64,000 bases of DNA from Telopea speciosissima (GCF_018873765.1 NC_057925.1:48558010-48622009); one strand, 5' to 3'. Counted from the stretch's first letter, positions 34,054-45,706 are shown. The notes: generated from the sequence alone by a model not told the origin. Program-made: numbers and translations.

Positions 34054-34708
34054 TGTTGGAATTTTTTCAATAATTGTGTGGACGGTTTTGGGTTATTCTT
34101 TGGTTCAATGTTGGTCTGATTTTTTGACGATTTTGGGTCATTATTTGGTTTAATGTTGGCCTGATTTTTTTGACTAAGAGACATGTACCTTCAAAAAGAC
34201 ATATCCAAAGGACATATCTTCAAAGAGACATATCCATTTGTATAGGTGTATTCATAGCACTTGGATTAGAATCTTTTAATCTAATCCATTGATCCAAGAG
34301 ACACAGTTACACCATGGGGTATCTCCAAGAGACATACCTACACCATGGGGTATCTTTAAGAGACATTTACATATAAGTGCTTGGATTAGAATTTTTTAAT
34401 CCTATCCACTCATGTCAATGGGCACACCCATTCCATGAGGTGTCTTGAAGGGGTACATCTACCACTATAAATAAAGGTGAAATGGACAGGCTAAAGCATT
34501 CAATTCTTGTGGTACGATTTCAATCAGTCAGGCATTAACAAATTCTCTGATAGTTTTAAGTGATTACTGTCTCTGTAAATCAGTAATCAGTCCAGCCTGT
34601 TTTATCTTGGGAGGTAGATTTGCTGCTATACTGTCTTAAGGACAGAGCGTTCTCGTTCGACTCAGGCTCTCTTCGTCCTCTCCTTCCTTTGATATTAGTT
34701 TTCTAACA
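34054..34708 (+). mobile_element. Solo LTR, 655 bp, TSD ATGTA
   Basis: The unit begins TGTTGGAATTTTTTC and ends TTTTCTAACA, with ATGTA on both sides (34049-34053 and 34709-34713). A TATAAATA box at 34466-34473 gives plus orientation. Near the start a 45-bp segment (TTGGTTTAATGTTGG...) is duplicated. Further in, CCATGGGGTATCT recurs with AGAGACAT words. There is no internal region. Confidence 0.88.
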
Positions 34709-35593
34709 ATGTATTTGCTTGTTTGTATGCATTTTTTTCGTGTGTCTTGTCGATTGTTGATATTTTAACTACGACGAACAATTTAGTTCAAATCAGTTTT
34801 GTTTTTTGTTAGTTGTTGTTAAACAGTGGCTTGGTGAATGTCTGTGCATGTGGGATGCAGCATGTGTAATGGGAGAATTTATATGGTGAAATTGAATCAG
34901 ATGTGGTTCTATGATTTTATGTACAAATTACTATGTGTGTCTATTTAATTATTAAACTACTACATAGATAGACAAGGGTCTGGTTTAGCAACGTTTCAGA
35001 ACATTGCTCAACGAAGATGTTCCTGAACCATGCTCTAGGAACGTCGCCAAACCCGCTGGAACCGCCCGTTCTCAAGCGTATCTGTTTGCAAAGCTCTCTT
35101 GACGTGATTACTTTGGTCTTTCATAGGCAAGTATTCCAAGGTTGGAAGATTTTATTTACATTTAAAAAAATAATAATGTATAAAAGCAAGTGGGATAGTC
35201 CCTTGCAACCAAATGGAATAGAACTATAGTAGGGTTTGTCAAATTTTTTGTAAGGTGACTAATGAATCTAAATTGGTCAATCCGGATGTACCTTTCGGTT
35301 GCAACATTATACCATACCATCTTAAAGGATCTCTCTTGTTCTTTGCAAGCAGCTAATTAGGTAATAAACTTATCGAGAATTCTGAAATAGAGTTGTGAGT
35401 GTTGCATCGCGGGAGAGGGATAGGAGAAGGAAAGTAGTAACCGATGTTGTAGGGGAGGGATGAGGGTGAGGGGGAGGGAGAGAAATGGACAAGGGCAAGG
35501 GAGGTGAAGACTCAAGAATGTGTGTTTTTTTTTGCCAAGTAGTTTTCCAATATTTTTGGAAATAGTTAAGAGTTAAGACTATGTACATTATGA

Positions 35594-35744
35594 GCCAGGA
35601 TCACGTTCACGTATGTGAACATACGAGAACAGCTCACAATCATTTAGATGGAATCCACTTCTGTGGGACCCACATAGAGTGGATTCCATCTGAACGGTTG
35701 TGAGCTGTTTTCGTACGTTAACATACGTGAAAGTGAGCCCAACT
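35594..35744. mobile_element. Foldback element with 12-bp flanking direct repeat
   Basis: The arms (CACGTTCACGTATGTGAAC... and ...GTTAACATACGTGAAAGTG) pair over about 65 bases, with further pairing through AGCTCACAA/TTGTGAGCT and ATGGAATCCACT/AGTGGATTCCAT. The direct repeat TGTACATTATGA lies on both sides (35582-35593 and 35745-35756). This size points to a MULE- or foldback-type insertion rather than Tourist or Stowaway. Confidence 0.82.
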
Positions 35745-35849
35745 TGTACATTATGACCCTCTCTAGCTAGGCCTTGCAGTGGTTGGGGCCTTATGCACTG
35801 GGTACGCGATTGGTTTGGTTTTTCAGCATTATTGGTTCTAACATTATAT

Positions 35850-36035
35850 GGCTCCGTTTGTTTCTGTGTAAAATTTTACCTGAAAATTTTTATGCAGTAC
35901 ATTTTACTTCATAAATGTATTTTACATGCTGAGAAGTTTTCCAATGTTTGTTTCCATTAAAAAAAAATTGCATTGGAAAATTTTTCAAGCCAGATTTTTT
36001 AAAATTAAAAATTTTACACCGAAACAAACTGACCC
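35850..36035. mobile_element. MITE with GTTTGTTTC ends
   Basis: The left end GGCTCCGTTTGTTTCTGTG pairs with the right end CGAAACAAACTGACCC. Further inverted AAAATTTTAC words follow. It is about 186 bp and AT-rich inside; no clear target duplication. Confidence 0.65.
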
Positions 36036-36332
36036 CTTTTTTGTGTGAAATGCTAGGAACATTGCCTAATAACCAAGAGTAAACCAAACCCCATAAATGT
36101 ATTATGAGTAATGTTAGTTAATGGGTCACAAATCTAGATTTGGCCCATTTTCCATTTTAAATATTGCAATTCCTCCTTAATCAAATTCAATGCCCTACCT
36201 GAGTACCATGAGTTACTTCCTTCAGAATCATATTGCAATTTGTGTTGGAAGTTACTCTAATGAATCTGCTGATGCTAGATGTGCATCAATTGTTGCTTTT
36301 GACAAGCATTTTGTGGTTGTCTCTTTGGATTA

Positions 36333-38297
36333 TGTAGAAAACCTAGGATCTGTAACCAGTAACTTTAGAGAGGAGAAAAGAGAGAACAGAAGATGGAAGT
36401 TGTAATGCTTGAATGCTTTAGTGATTTTATTGATCAGACAAACTCTCTATTTATAATAAAGGAAAAAATACAAAGGGGACTAAATTACCCCTACACAAGC
36501 CGACTCTATAAGAGACAAGGCTATACCTAATGAAATAATAATTAAACTACCCCAAAAGGACCAGAACCCCCACGGTATTCTGGTGTATATATTCCAACAC
36601 TCCCCCTCAAACTGGAGTATACATATATCAAAAGGATACTCCATCTTGAACTAATAAGAAAAAAATAAGGGAAAAATTGCCTAGATCTACTAGATAAAAA
36701 AAAGATTTACAAAAATAGTTGGTGTAAATTATATTTTACAATCACGAGTTACAATGTTAAAAAGATTTACCAAATACTCATGTGAGTAAAAAAAGTGAAG
36801 TGAACAACCAAAAATACCCGTCTCCTCACTGTCATTCTCTCACCCTTCCTTTTTGTTTTTTTATTCAATTTTCCTAATTTTTAATTTTTTATTGACCCAC
36901 CACCTTCATCTTCTTCTTCCTCCTTGACGACGAACACCTCTGCAACCACTCCCTCTTCCCTCCCTCTCTCTCTTGCTTATTCAAGTTTCCCCCCTCCCCT
37001 ACAAACCTGCCCCACCCTATTCCCTCTCCGCCCCACCACGCTCCCTTGCCCCTGCCCCCCGCCTCCACCCAGCTTACTCCGCTCTCTTTGCAAATTCCCG
37101 CGCCACTATCGCACTAAAATTATGTAAATCAAGTTTTGAAAAATAATGAAACTCTCAAATTTTCTTTTCCCCTAAGACCTACCTGATGGTGATGGGACTA
37201 TCGTATTAAATCTCAATGGAGACCCACAAAATTTCAACCCTTTCAAAGAAATTTCGATGACCAAAGAACAATTAGATCAGTGCAGAGTAGAAAAGACAAC
37301 AATTTAGACCTCTGCGAACCCGTCACGGGGCAGAGTTACTGCATTGAAAGAATAGCATTAAAGCGAGCTCTATGTTACGATTCATTCTTCATCATTCAAA
37401 GGAAAACGCAAACCCTTTCTCATTAGCTTCACCCATCAGCGAATTGATTATCCTCGAAAGATCATGGACTCTTTAGCATAAGAGCTCACTAGGGAAAAAG
37501 GAGAGATGTGAAGGCCGCTCAATGCTGTCAGGTTTGTAGCAATCGACTCAAATGTTATTCCATCATGAAATGTTTGAAGTGAAAATAGATTTTCCATTTC
37601 ATATTACTAAAATAAGAAAGGTTGCAGATTGGAGATCCACCTCGAGTTTGTATTGTTCTTTTATTTAAAACCCTAAACAGATTTTCCTTTCATATTACTG
37701 AAAGTACGACTACTCTTTTCCTCTGTATTTTGTTCGGCTTTTGTTTTCCTACCTTTTTATTAATTGAAAAAAAAATCCTTTCTCAAAGAATTTTGAGGAT
37801 AAAAATGGATTGGCTGGGCTTGGCAAGGGTGGGTTGCAAAGAAGAGAGGGGGGGTGGTGATGACAAAGGAGGGAGAAAAATTGGGAGAGGGAGGGAGGGG
37901 GTGAATGACGGTGGCGGTGGCGGTGGTGTTGGTGGTGCGGGCTGATTTGTTGGGAATAAGTGGGACGGGGTTGCAGGGAGAGGAGAGAGGGAGTGGTTGC
38001 AGACGATCGTTCATGAGAAGCAGATGAAGAGGAAGGAGAAGGAGAACGAGACGAAGAAAGAAGAGTGGGGTCAATAAAAATTAAAAAGATTGAATAAAAG
38101 GAAAAAAAAGGATGATAGGGGTATTTTTGGTTGTTTAATTAACCTTTTTTACTCAAATGGGAATTTGATAAATCTTTTTAACATTGTAACCGGTGATTGT
38201 AAAACATAATTTACAACTGCTAGTTTTGTAAAAAAAATTTCTATCTAGTAAATCTTGGCAATTTCCCCAAAAATAAATGCACTCCAACATTCTAACA
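36333..38297 (-). repeat. 3' LTR of the non-autonomous Copia element (interrupted)
   Basis: It starts TGTAGAAAACCTAGG and ends CATTCTAACA on the plus strand. Net of the insertion and its 8-bp duplication it is 357 bp. It contains CTCTATTTATAATAAAGG, the TATA/polyadenylation zone read from the minus strand. Confidence 0.85.
36669..38268. mobile_element. MULE-like element with long TIRs inside the Copia LTR
   Basis: The left end GGGAAAAATTGCCTAG and the right end (read inward GGGGAAATTGCCAAG) begin inverted repeats. These match well for about 165 bp (shared TTTTACAATCAC, GTTACAATGTTAAAAAG, ACAACCAAAAATACCC) and more loosely to about 300 bp. The target duplication is AAAAATAA (36661-36668 and 38269-38276). 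The empty site is visible in the sister LTR at 40671-40690. The interior has pyrimidine-rich (36900-37100) and purine-rich (37830-38060) arms and about 500 bp of unknown origin between. No transposase frame is visible. Confidence 0.85.
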
Positions 38298-40410
38298 CTC
38301 CCCCTCAAGTTGGCGCATATAAAGCACTAATGCTCGACTTGAACAAAATAGGAAGAAACAGAGTTGCACCAAAGTTCAGCTTGATACATTGGCGGATGGA
38401 TGAAGTTCTCAAATAATCTTTGACATAATAAATTTTTAAGAATTGGAAATAGTTGATCTTCAAAACTCGGACAGACTTGATTAGCAAATCGGGACAGATT
38501 TGTTCTGTTCTGCAAAGCTTGAGAAGAATCGTTCTTCAAAATAGAGAGAAGCACTGATCTTAACAAAGGCAGACACAATCTTCCAAAAAAGACAGTTTTC
38601 ATCGATCTTAATAGTTGTCCAGTGATGAATCTTGGATCGTCACAGTGACATAAAATCTTGAAGATAAACAAATAGGACAGCAAACATCGGAAAAACCTGA
38701 ATCAACCTAACTGTAGATCCTCAAATTGGCATCCAAATAAGATCCCAAAATATCTTTAATACTTCAATCTCCCTCTCACAGCAAATTCAACCCAATAACC
38801 AAAGATACCCAATGGCAATGGTGGAAAAAACTGATCTTCAATGTTTTGCACAAATGTTCTGCAATGGCTGCAAGGTTCTGCAAGTTCTGTAATGTTTGCA
38901 ATGTTCTGCAATGTACTTGTACACAATCTCCCCCTCACGTGTAGTAGTACACGTGGACAAATAATGGAGATGATGTAAGGGATAATGGCAAAAGTGTAAT
39001 TTTTTCAGAATTTTCCAAAGGTGTTGTGGATAAAAAGGAAAGAATGGCAAAATGATAATTTATCAAAAATTTCCAAGAGGTGTTATGGGTAAATAACAAG
39101 CAATGTAGATCTGAGGTTCCGAAAAACTGACTCGGATCACTTAAGGGCCCACCCAATTAACAAATAGATCAAATTTAAGTCGTAGTAGCTGGTAAATATC
39201 CAGAATTTTTAAGAGGGATGTGGGTAATTGAAAAAGCAATGGGACATATGGGAATTAAAAGTACTGAAAAGGGTTTGACATGGATCCACCCAAATAGGCA
39301 ATAACAAGGGGTTAATGGAAGAATTATAAATATTTCAAAAACACAAAGGGGAATGGTAGAATTGTAAATTAAATTGAAACCCAATTATAAACCCAACTAG
39401 GCAAAAGGGTAAATTGTGAAAGTATGATAAAATTTGGACAAGTGATGGGTTAGAGGAGTAGGGAGGGGTATTAATGGAAACTCATAATAAAGCAAATAAT
39501 GATGAAGAGAAATCGTGGGAAGGTCTTCTTCAACCTCACGATGGGAGAAGAACTCAATCCAGCGGTAACCCATGTCGACCCCAATTGAAAGAACTCCTTC
39601 AAAACAAATCCTATTTGGACTGAAATTTCAGGGATGAGTTCGTAACTCAAGACAGACCCTTATACCCACACCAACTAGAAGGTTGACTCTCCAATATGAA
39701 CAAGGAGTACATAGTTCTGAAAACAGACCTAGTGGTAGAAGCAAGGACAGATTTGATTGCAGTCAAGTGGGCCAAATTTGATTGCAGTCAGTAATCTAGA
39801 ATTTTAGCAGCAATAATCGATAGCAAAGATGGGCTTCCAGTCTCCTTTGATAACTGCATAAACAGAGGACCAACCCAATAGCAGTTGAAGAAACTAAGAA
39901 CAAGCTGCTAGGGTATTATAACCCAGAAACAAATCGACCATAAGTTACCGTAGGCGGAACAGATCGATACCAAGAAAACACCATTCACCATTAACCCCAT
40001 CAATACAGCAAAAATCTTTCAACCCCCCAAACCAGCGGAAACCTACTTCTATGTCGATCAGAAAAACTCTTGGTCGATGGAAGCAGCGATGACATTAAAA
40101 GAAAGGAAAACAAAGGATACAGCCAAAGACAGTAGAAACCCAGACTTGTAGAAAATAGACCACCAAACCAGAAATAAATTTCGATTCAAACCACAGTCAA
40201 GACACGAAAAAGATTAATCGATTCAGTTATGATTCATTAATCTTCATGAATAGTGGATACAAATACTTAAACCTTTGTCGAAATCGTACGAAACCCAGTT
40301 CCTCTTCTTCTATGCACTAGGGTTTCCTTCTTCAAATCAGAACCTTAAACAACTCTCAAAACTGCAAATCAAGAAGAAAACCAGTCACTGGTTGCCTAGC
40401 TCTAATACCA
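38298..40410 (-). other. Non-coding interior of the small Copia element
   Basis: No frame longer than about 120 codons and no retroviral-type motif. Short TGGGTAAT/AATGGCAAA-like segments recur loosely (38900-39500), like the interior of the element at 1411-3385. Confidence 0.7.
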
Positions 40411-40701
40411 TGTAGAAAACCTAGGACCTGTAACCAGTAACTTTAGAGAGGAGAAAAGAGTGAACAGAAGATGGAAGTTGTAATGCTTGAATGCTTTAGT
40501 GATTTTATTGATCAGACAAGCCCTCTATTTATAATAAAGGGAAAAATACAAAGGGGACTAACCCAAAAGGACCACAATGCCCCCATGGTATTCTGGTATA
40601 CATATTCCAACACTCCCCCTCAAGCTGGAGTATACATATATCACAAGGAAACTCCAGCTTGAATTAATAAGAAAAAAATAATGCATTCCAACATTCTAAC
40701 A
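40411..40701 (-). repeat. 5' LTR of the non-autonomous Copia element
   Basis: 291 bp, TGTAGAAAACCTAGG to CATTCTAACA on the plus strand. It lacks 66 bases present in the other LTR between AAAGGGGACTA and CCCAAAAGG. It also holds an internal second copy of the polypurine-like GAGGGGGAGTGTTGG motif. Confidence 0.88.
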
Positions 40702-40998
40702 GATTATGCGTACGAAAGGAGCGCACAGGAAACATAGGCAAAAGGACTGCTCAAAGGATTACAAGAAGGTAGAGAGTTAGGTGTCAAAACCTTCACCAGT
40801 TGGACTGACTGTCAAAGCTTGGTGTAGGTATTGGATCAGGGGATGGGAGAATAGCCATGTGAGGTATTTACTATTGGGAAAAAGTTGGGCACACTACCGT
40901 TGTACCGTAAGCTAGCGCCCACGGTGTCCTATCTCTCTCTTCCTGATGTACCCGCACTCGAGATCTTAATATATTATTGTTATCCTTGTGACGTGTAG

Positions 40999-41282
40999 AT
41001 GGTGCTGTCACGTATGTCGGTGAGCTGTTCTCTATGGTGGTCAAGCCCAGTCATAATATCGTTGACCAGTTCACGGGTTTACCCGTCGAGGAAAGATTTC
41101 TCAATCGAAAGAGGAGAAAATTCATCGATGGAGACTTCGTCGACTACCCTCCTAGTACCAACCCTAAGAACGAGGAGTACCGAAGGGCACACCCCGTGTC
41201 TCCCCATTTGGACACTTCGCTTAGTGATGAACTTAGTATCGCTGTGGGGAAAGTCTTCGGAATTATGGGGGACACACTGTGA
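40999..41282 (+). CDS. Unassigned ORF with exon-like character
   Basis: After GTGTAG, a plausible acceptor, an open frame begins GAVTYVGELFSMVV and continues through FIDGDFVDYPP and NEEYRRAHPVSPHLD to a stop at 41280-41282. Composition and codon usage look coding and no repeat explains it. I do not recognise a family. It directly precedes the LTR-like region, so it could be a captured or element-encoded exon. Confidence 0.3.
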
Positions 41283-41299
41283 CAGGCAAGGGGTAAGTT

Positions 41300-43859
41300 T
41301 TTAACCCTAAGTATACTTGTTTGCCCTCGCCTTAGTGACCTTGAAGTGTGGGTCAAAGCCCCAATAACTTTTGCTGAATTTTCAGCCTTTAAAGTAGGAA
41401 CGGAGTCACGAACGGACTCATAAGACTGAATCCGTTCGATGATCCGTTCATGCTGTTTCAGGCTTCTGTGTGTTTTTCTTGTGTGGGGCCCATGTCCCCA
41501 TGTCCCGGACATCGTAACAATGCCCCGGGCATGGTGGACCCCACCCATGGCCTTCATTTACATTATTGGGCCATAGAGTGGGCCCACAAGCCTTTTAATG
41601 TGTTTTAGATGGGCTTACATGATTTAAGTGAGCCAAGCCAAACAGACCCTTAGTGGACCACTTACTATAAAACCATAACTCAGTCATTCATTGGCGATTT
41701 ACTACCCCAACCTACCAAAACCGTGGGAGTTAAGAGAGTGAGAGAAGAAGAAGGTGATTGGTGGAGAGCTTTGTGGTGGAGTTCTTCCATTGACTCACTA
41801 TTGAGGGTGAGTTACCCTCTCCCTCCTTCCCTCTCTTTAAATTTCAAATGTGGAGAAGCTTCCCATGGATCGCCTTGACCTAGGGTTCCCCTTGGAACCC
41901 AAGTCATGTGCTTGGTAGAGTGTTCGGACTCTATATTTGGGTCTTGGACATTAATATTGAACTTCAAGAAGCCTTCTTACAACATTGTTGTTGTTCATAA
42001 CTTCCTTTAACCTTAAACCCTAGGATTGACCCATTGAGGGGTTTAAACCCTTGTAAACCCTAGGATCAATGGATAGTTGGATACCCTTTGACCTTAGGAA
42101 GGCTTAGGACACCCTCTCCTAGCTCTTGAGGTGGTCAGATCTTAGGGAAAGAGGCTGGGGGTTGAAAACTTTCAAATCTCGGACAGGACCTCGAACGGAT
42201 CAACATCGGGCCTCCGTCGGTGGATCTGTTCCATAATTTCAGGGCTGGTTGCCCGAACGGACTCACAGAAGGACTCACCCTGTTGCTTCCGTCCGTGGTT
42301 CCATTACCTTCGATATTTCTTCGGATTACTAACGGATGCACGAACGGATCCAGAAAGTAGACTCCGTACGTGAATCTGTCCCTTGTATTTTAGTCCCTTA
42401 GCCTGGGTGGACCCAGGAACGAACTCACTCTGCTGCCTTTGTTCCTGAGTCTGTTCATGCTGTGTTTTGTATTTCTGAACAGTAACTCTTGGGGACCCCC
42501 TTGGACCCCTCCTACATCTTCTAATGATTTGTTCACGCATCCCTAGGCTTTCTAGTTCATACGGAGAAGTGTGTACCGAGGCAACCACACTTAGACTATA
42601 TGAATCATATGTATACTATTTGTGAGTGGGTTTTGGGTTCTATTTGGGATTATTTATTATTTATCCTACATGTATCATGCCTTGCATCATTAATTAAGCA
42701 TGCTGCATAAATGCATATTATTACCTTGATTGTAAAATGTTTTGATTGTGGACTACGACTTGCTTTATCTTACATCGGGTTACGGTGCCGAGGCACCGGT
42801 ACCGAAACCCCAGAATTACTGGTAAACTATTGTTGCTTGTCATATTGGCCTGAATGTGCCATGTCATACTAGTATCCGGGTGCTAGATGGAATGGGTCGT
42901 TGATGCACCCGAAATACCCCTCGAGACGATAGGAATCTCATTATATCTGTGGCTAGGTATTATTTTCCCTTATACTATGACCCTTACCAATAGGGGTATA
43001 AGTGTTGGGTGATCGGGGCTCCTTACTGCCTGTGGGGGAGAGAGGCCAGGTCAGAGATGACCATGCATTGATCATCGAGATCTGCCTCTGGGTGGTATTG
43101 AGGCTTCGGTCGGCGCGGGCCCCCTTATGACAATTGAGGTTTCATTGTGGCGATAATACAAGTGACCCACGATGTTTACTCGAATTGTCATAGTAGCATA
43201 TACCATTGACTTAGACTGTGTGTGTAGGTGGCAAATTATAACATGCATGCATCATGGACTATTTGTGATATGTGAGTTTGTGCATTTCCCCATCCCCTCA
43301 CTAGCTCAGTGGAGCTAAACCCCTGTGTATACACTTTTTAGACTTTGATGCAGATGACTGCTATCTCACGGGTCTCGAAGTTCAAACCTCAAGCTATGAC
43401 GATATAGGTGTTGTGGATCCAGAGACTGTGATTGAAGAGCATGGTGATGGATGTCCATGCGAAGATTGTGCCTATGGGCCTTAGCGGTGTTTGGGACTTC
43501 TTTATTTTGACTTACTTTTGGGTCTTGAGCCATGTTTAAACATTCTCTGTTATACATATATTTTGAGTAGTTACGTCATGGTCAGTCGGTAACAATACTA
43601 AACTATATTTTGTATCACTTAGCCGGTTGAACATATTATAACTACTATTAAACGCTTTCGCGTACTTACTGATCTAACTTGGAATGGTTATCCCTTTTTG
43701 TCTTCGCACTCTTATATTACTGTGCTTAATATTGCCTGACTGTGGATTGAGACATTGTATCTATGATCCTATTAGTATATTGGGATGACAGGTGTCATCC
43801 TAGTCACCTCTTTTACTGTATTTTATTCCTACTCGAAAATGGGGGCGTGACACTTTCCC
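41300..43859 (+). mobile_element. Long Gypsy-like LTR or LTR fragment
   Basis: The unit ends CGAAAATGGGGGCGTGACA, the style of the 3' end of long chromovirus LTRs. The 2.5 kb before it has no ORF, is of even composition and holds many short CGGA/TCCGT words (41400-42600). The matching 5' end and a target duplication were not found, so this is tentative. Confidence 0.4.
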
Positions 43860-44299
43860 CCCCCCCCTTGGAAATGACACTCTTGCCACTCCTATATAAT
43901 ATCCCATACAGGAGGTTGACTAATGATTTCATCGGCAACAAGAATGGGAAAGATATTATAAATCAAATTCCAGTTCCACTCCCGATTGATCAAAAGATCT
44001 TCTACTTTGCAATAAAGTGGGTGAGGGATAACCAATTGAAGAATTCAAAAGCCTTCTAGATTAGGCAACCGAGGATCCTTTCAAATGTTGATGGATTGAC
44101 TAGTATCGACCCTCCAATGAAAGAGATTATGTATATCAGGAAAAATAGTCTTAAAACTTTCCAAAACCAAGATCCTTTGCTCCATATTACATCCTTGATT
44201 GATGTTTCTTTTGTAACACATAAAGAGAGACCATTTGGTATTTGTTCTAACCTTGTGCTTTTACTAAGAGAATCTGAGCAGCAGGATTTTTGGGGTTAA
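43763..44299 (+). pseudogene. Unassigned reading frame with one in-frame stop
   Basis: Two open frames (43763-44059 and 44096-44299) lie in the same phase and are separated by a single TAG. Their amino-acid make-up is protein-like (DQKIFYFAIKWVRDNQL, FVTHKERPFGICSNLV). They stand just before the RNase H-like relic and may be part of the same retroelement. No family is recognised. Confidence 0.3.
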
Positions 44300-44384
44300 G
44301 GACTGAGTGCCTTGATGCTCAATTTTTATCTCAATTATTAAATGATATCATTCTCTCTCCTTTATTAAAATAGGATGTCATGCT

Positions 44385-44960
44385 AGGAATCATTGTCTTA
44401 TAACAAAGAGTAAACCGAACCCCATGAGTATTATTAGTAATGTTAGTAAATAGGTCACAGATCTAGGTTTGGTCCATTTGCATGTTGAAATATTGAAACT
44501 CCTCCTTAATCAAATTCAATATCCCTACCTGAGTATTTTACCCAAAAAAAAAAATATATCCCTACCTGAGTACACCATGAGTTACTCCCTTCGAACTCAT
44601 ATATTGTAATTGTGATGAAAGTTACTCTAATGAATCTGTTGAGGCTGGATGGGCATCAATTGTTGTTTTTTATAAGAATTTTGTCATTGCCTCTTTGGAT
44701 TATGGGTATGCAAGAAGTACATAGGAAATAGAGGCAAAAGGATTGTTCAAGGGGCTACAAGAAGCAAGACAATTTGGACTGACTGTCAAAGCTTGGTGGA
44801 AGTATTAGATCAAGGGATGAGAGAATAGCCATGGGAGTTATTTACTTTTATTTTGGATATTAAAAATGTAATGAATGATTTCACTTTGGTTAATGTTGTT
44901 AAGAAGGACCATCATATCATTTCCTTCTCTCATGACTTAGCAGTAAAGGAAAGGAATTAA
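44385..44960 (+). pseudogene. Retroelement RNase H-like relic, copy 2 (uninterrupted)
   Basis: It aligns with 36040-36332 plus 40702-40871. Reading across frames gives WASIVVFYKNFVIASLDYG, a FKGLQEA helix, LTVKAW and a terminal HHIISFSHDLAVKERN before TAA. That is the RVT_3-type RNase H order: strand, helix with Glu, strand, terminal His region. Internal stops and shifts make it non-functional. It serves as the empty-site reference for the Copia insertion in copy 1. Confidence 0.55.
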
Positions 44961-45603
44961 GGATGTACTAGGATATTCGAAAATTCGTATTCAATCAACG
45001 TTCGTATTTGTTTAGGAGAATTTGAATCCTTTCGAAAACTAAACGGATACGAATATGATAATCCCCCTATTCGATCGATTATTATCCGATTCGTTTAGCA
45101 ATCCGACGGTAATAAAATTTCTGAAATATATCTTTGTGTTCGTCTTTCCAATTAAGTTATCTTATTGGATTTTGTTTTCTTATTTTTATAATTTTATAAG
45201 TTAAGATAACGTGATTCTTTTTTTAGGTTTTTTATTGGTTTATATATATATTATTTTATGCACTGTGATACATGGAATCACATATTTATTAAAATAAATA
45301 CAAAATAAAATTAAAAGTAAAAACGTAAGAAAATCAAAGACTAAGAAGAGTAGAAGAAAGGATAGTTGTTGAACTCTCAAGTCTCAATCCTAACCTTCAT
45401 CAACAAATCGGTAAAGATGTTAACGGATAATCAAAAATTCATATTCGATCTGCATTCATATCCATTTAGGAGAATCTGTATTCAAAAAATCACTATCTGA
45501 AAACCATCCGAATTCGTCCAGTTTATCCGAATCCGTCCAAATATAATCGGATACGAATATGATAATGCCACTATTCGACCGAATTCGATCCACTTACATC
45601 TTT
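44960..45603. repeat. TIR-like repeat rich in GGATACGAATATGATAAT
   Basis: The ends GGATGTACTAGGATATTCG and (inward) AGATGTAAGTGGATCGAATTCG are loosely inverted. GGATACGAATATGATAAT occurs near both ends (about 45050 and 45555). AT-rich and non-coding between. Confidence 0.5.
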
Positions 45604-45706
45604 GAAAAAAGGGTTTTTTAAATGCTTGTAATGTAAATATTGTATCCTCATCCACTGTTTAATATTAACTTACTTTGCTGGTTTTTCATAAAAATAAAAA
45701 TAAAAA

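Larger units (their letters stand above)
36333..40701 (-). mobile_element. Non-autonomous Copia-type LTR element, TSD GATTA
   Basis: The element is flanked by GATTA (36328-36332 and 40702-40706). Read on the minus strand, the 5' LTR is 40701-40411 (291 bp, TGTTAGAATG...TTTTCTACA). It is followed at once by TGGTATTAGAGC, an initiator-Met tRNA binding site. The polypurine tract CTTGAGGGGGAG at 38298-38309 abuts the 3' LTR, 38297-36333. The interior (38298-40410, 2.1 kb) has no gag or pol frame, so the element needed helper functions. The 3' LTR is enlarged by a MULE-like insertion at 36669-38268. The two LTRs otherwise differ mainly by a 66-bp deletion in the 5' LTR. Confidence 0.9.
36040..40871 (+). 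pseudogene. Retroelement RNase H-like relic, copy 1, split by a Copia insertion
   Basis: 36040-36332 and 40702-40871 together align with the unsplit relic at 44385-44960. The left half reads ...SNESADARCASIVAFDKHFVVVSLDY and the right half continues with a LLKGLQ-like stretch and LTVKAW-like words. Together with copy 2 this has the layout of the RVT_3-type RNase H domain near the end of plant LINE ORF2. Frameshifts and stops are present. The interruption point is marked by the GATTA duplication of the Copia element. Confidence 0.6.

Noticed and set aside
33647..34184. Minus-strand frames of 126 and 73 codons
   Set aside because: They run across the solo LTR boundary and a 27-bp tandem duplication; no homology.
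36924..37127. Proline-rich small protein gene
   Set aside because: It is a low-complexity CT-rich arm of the MULE-like element's inverted repeat, mirrored at 37830-38060.
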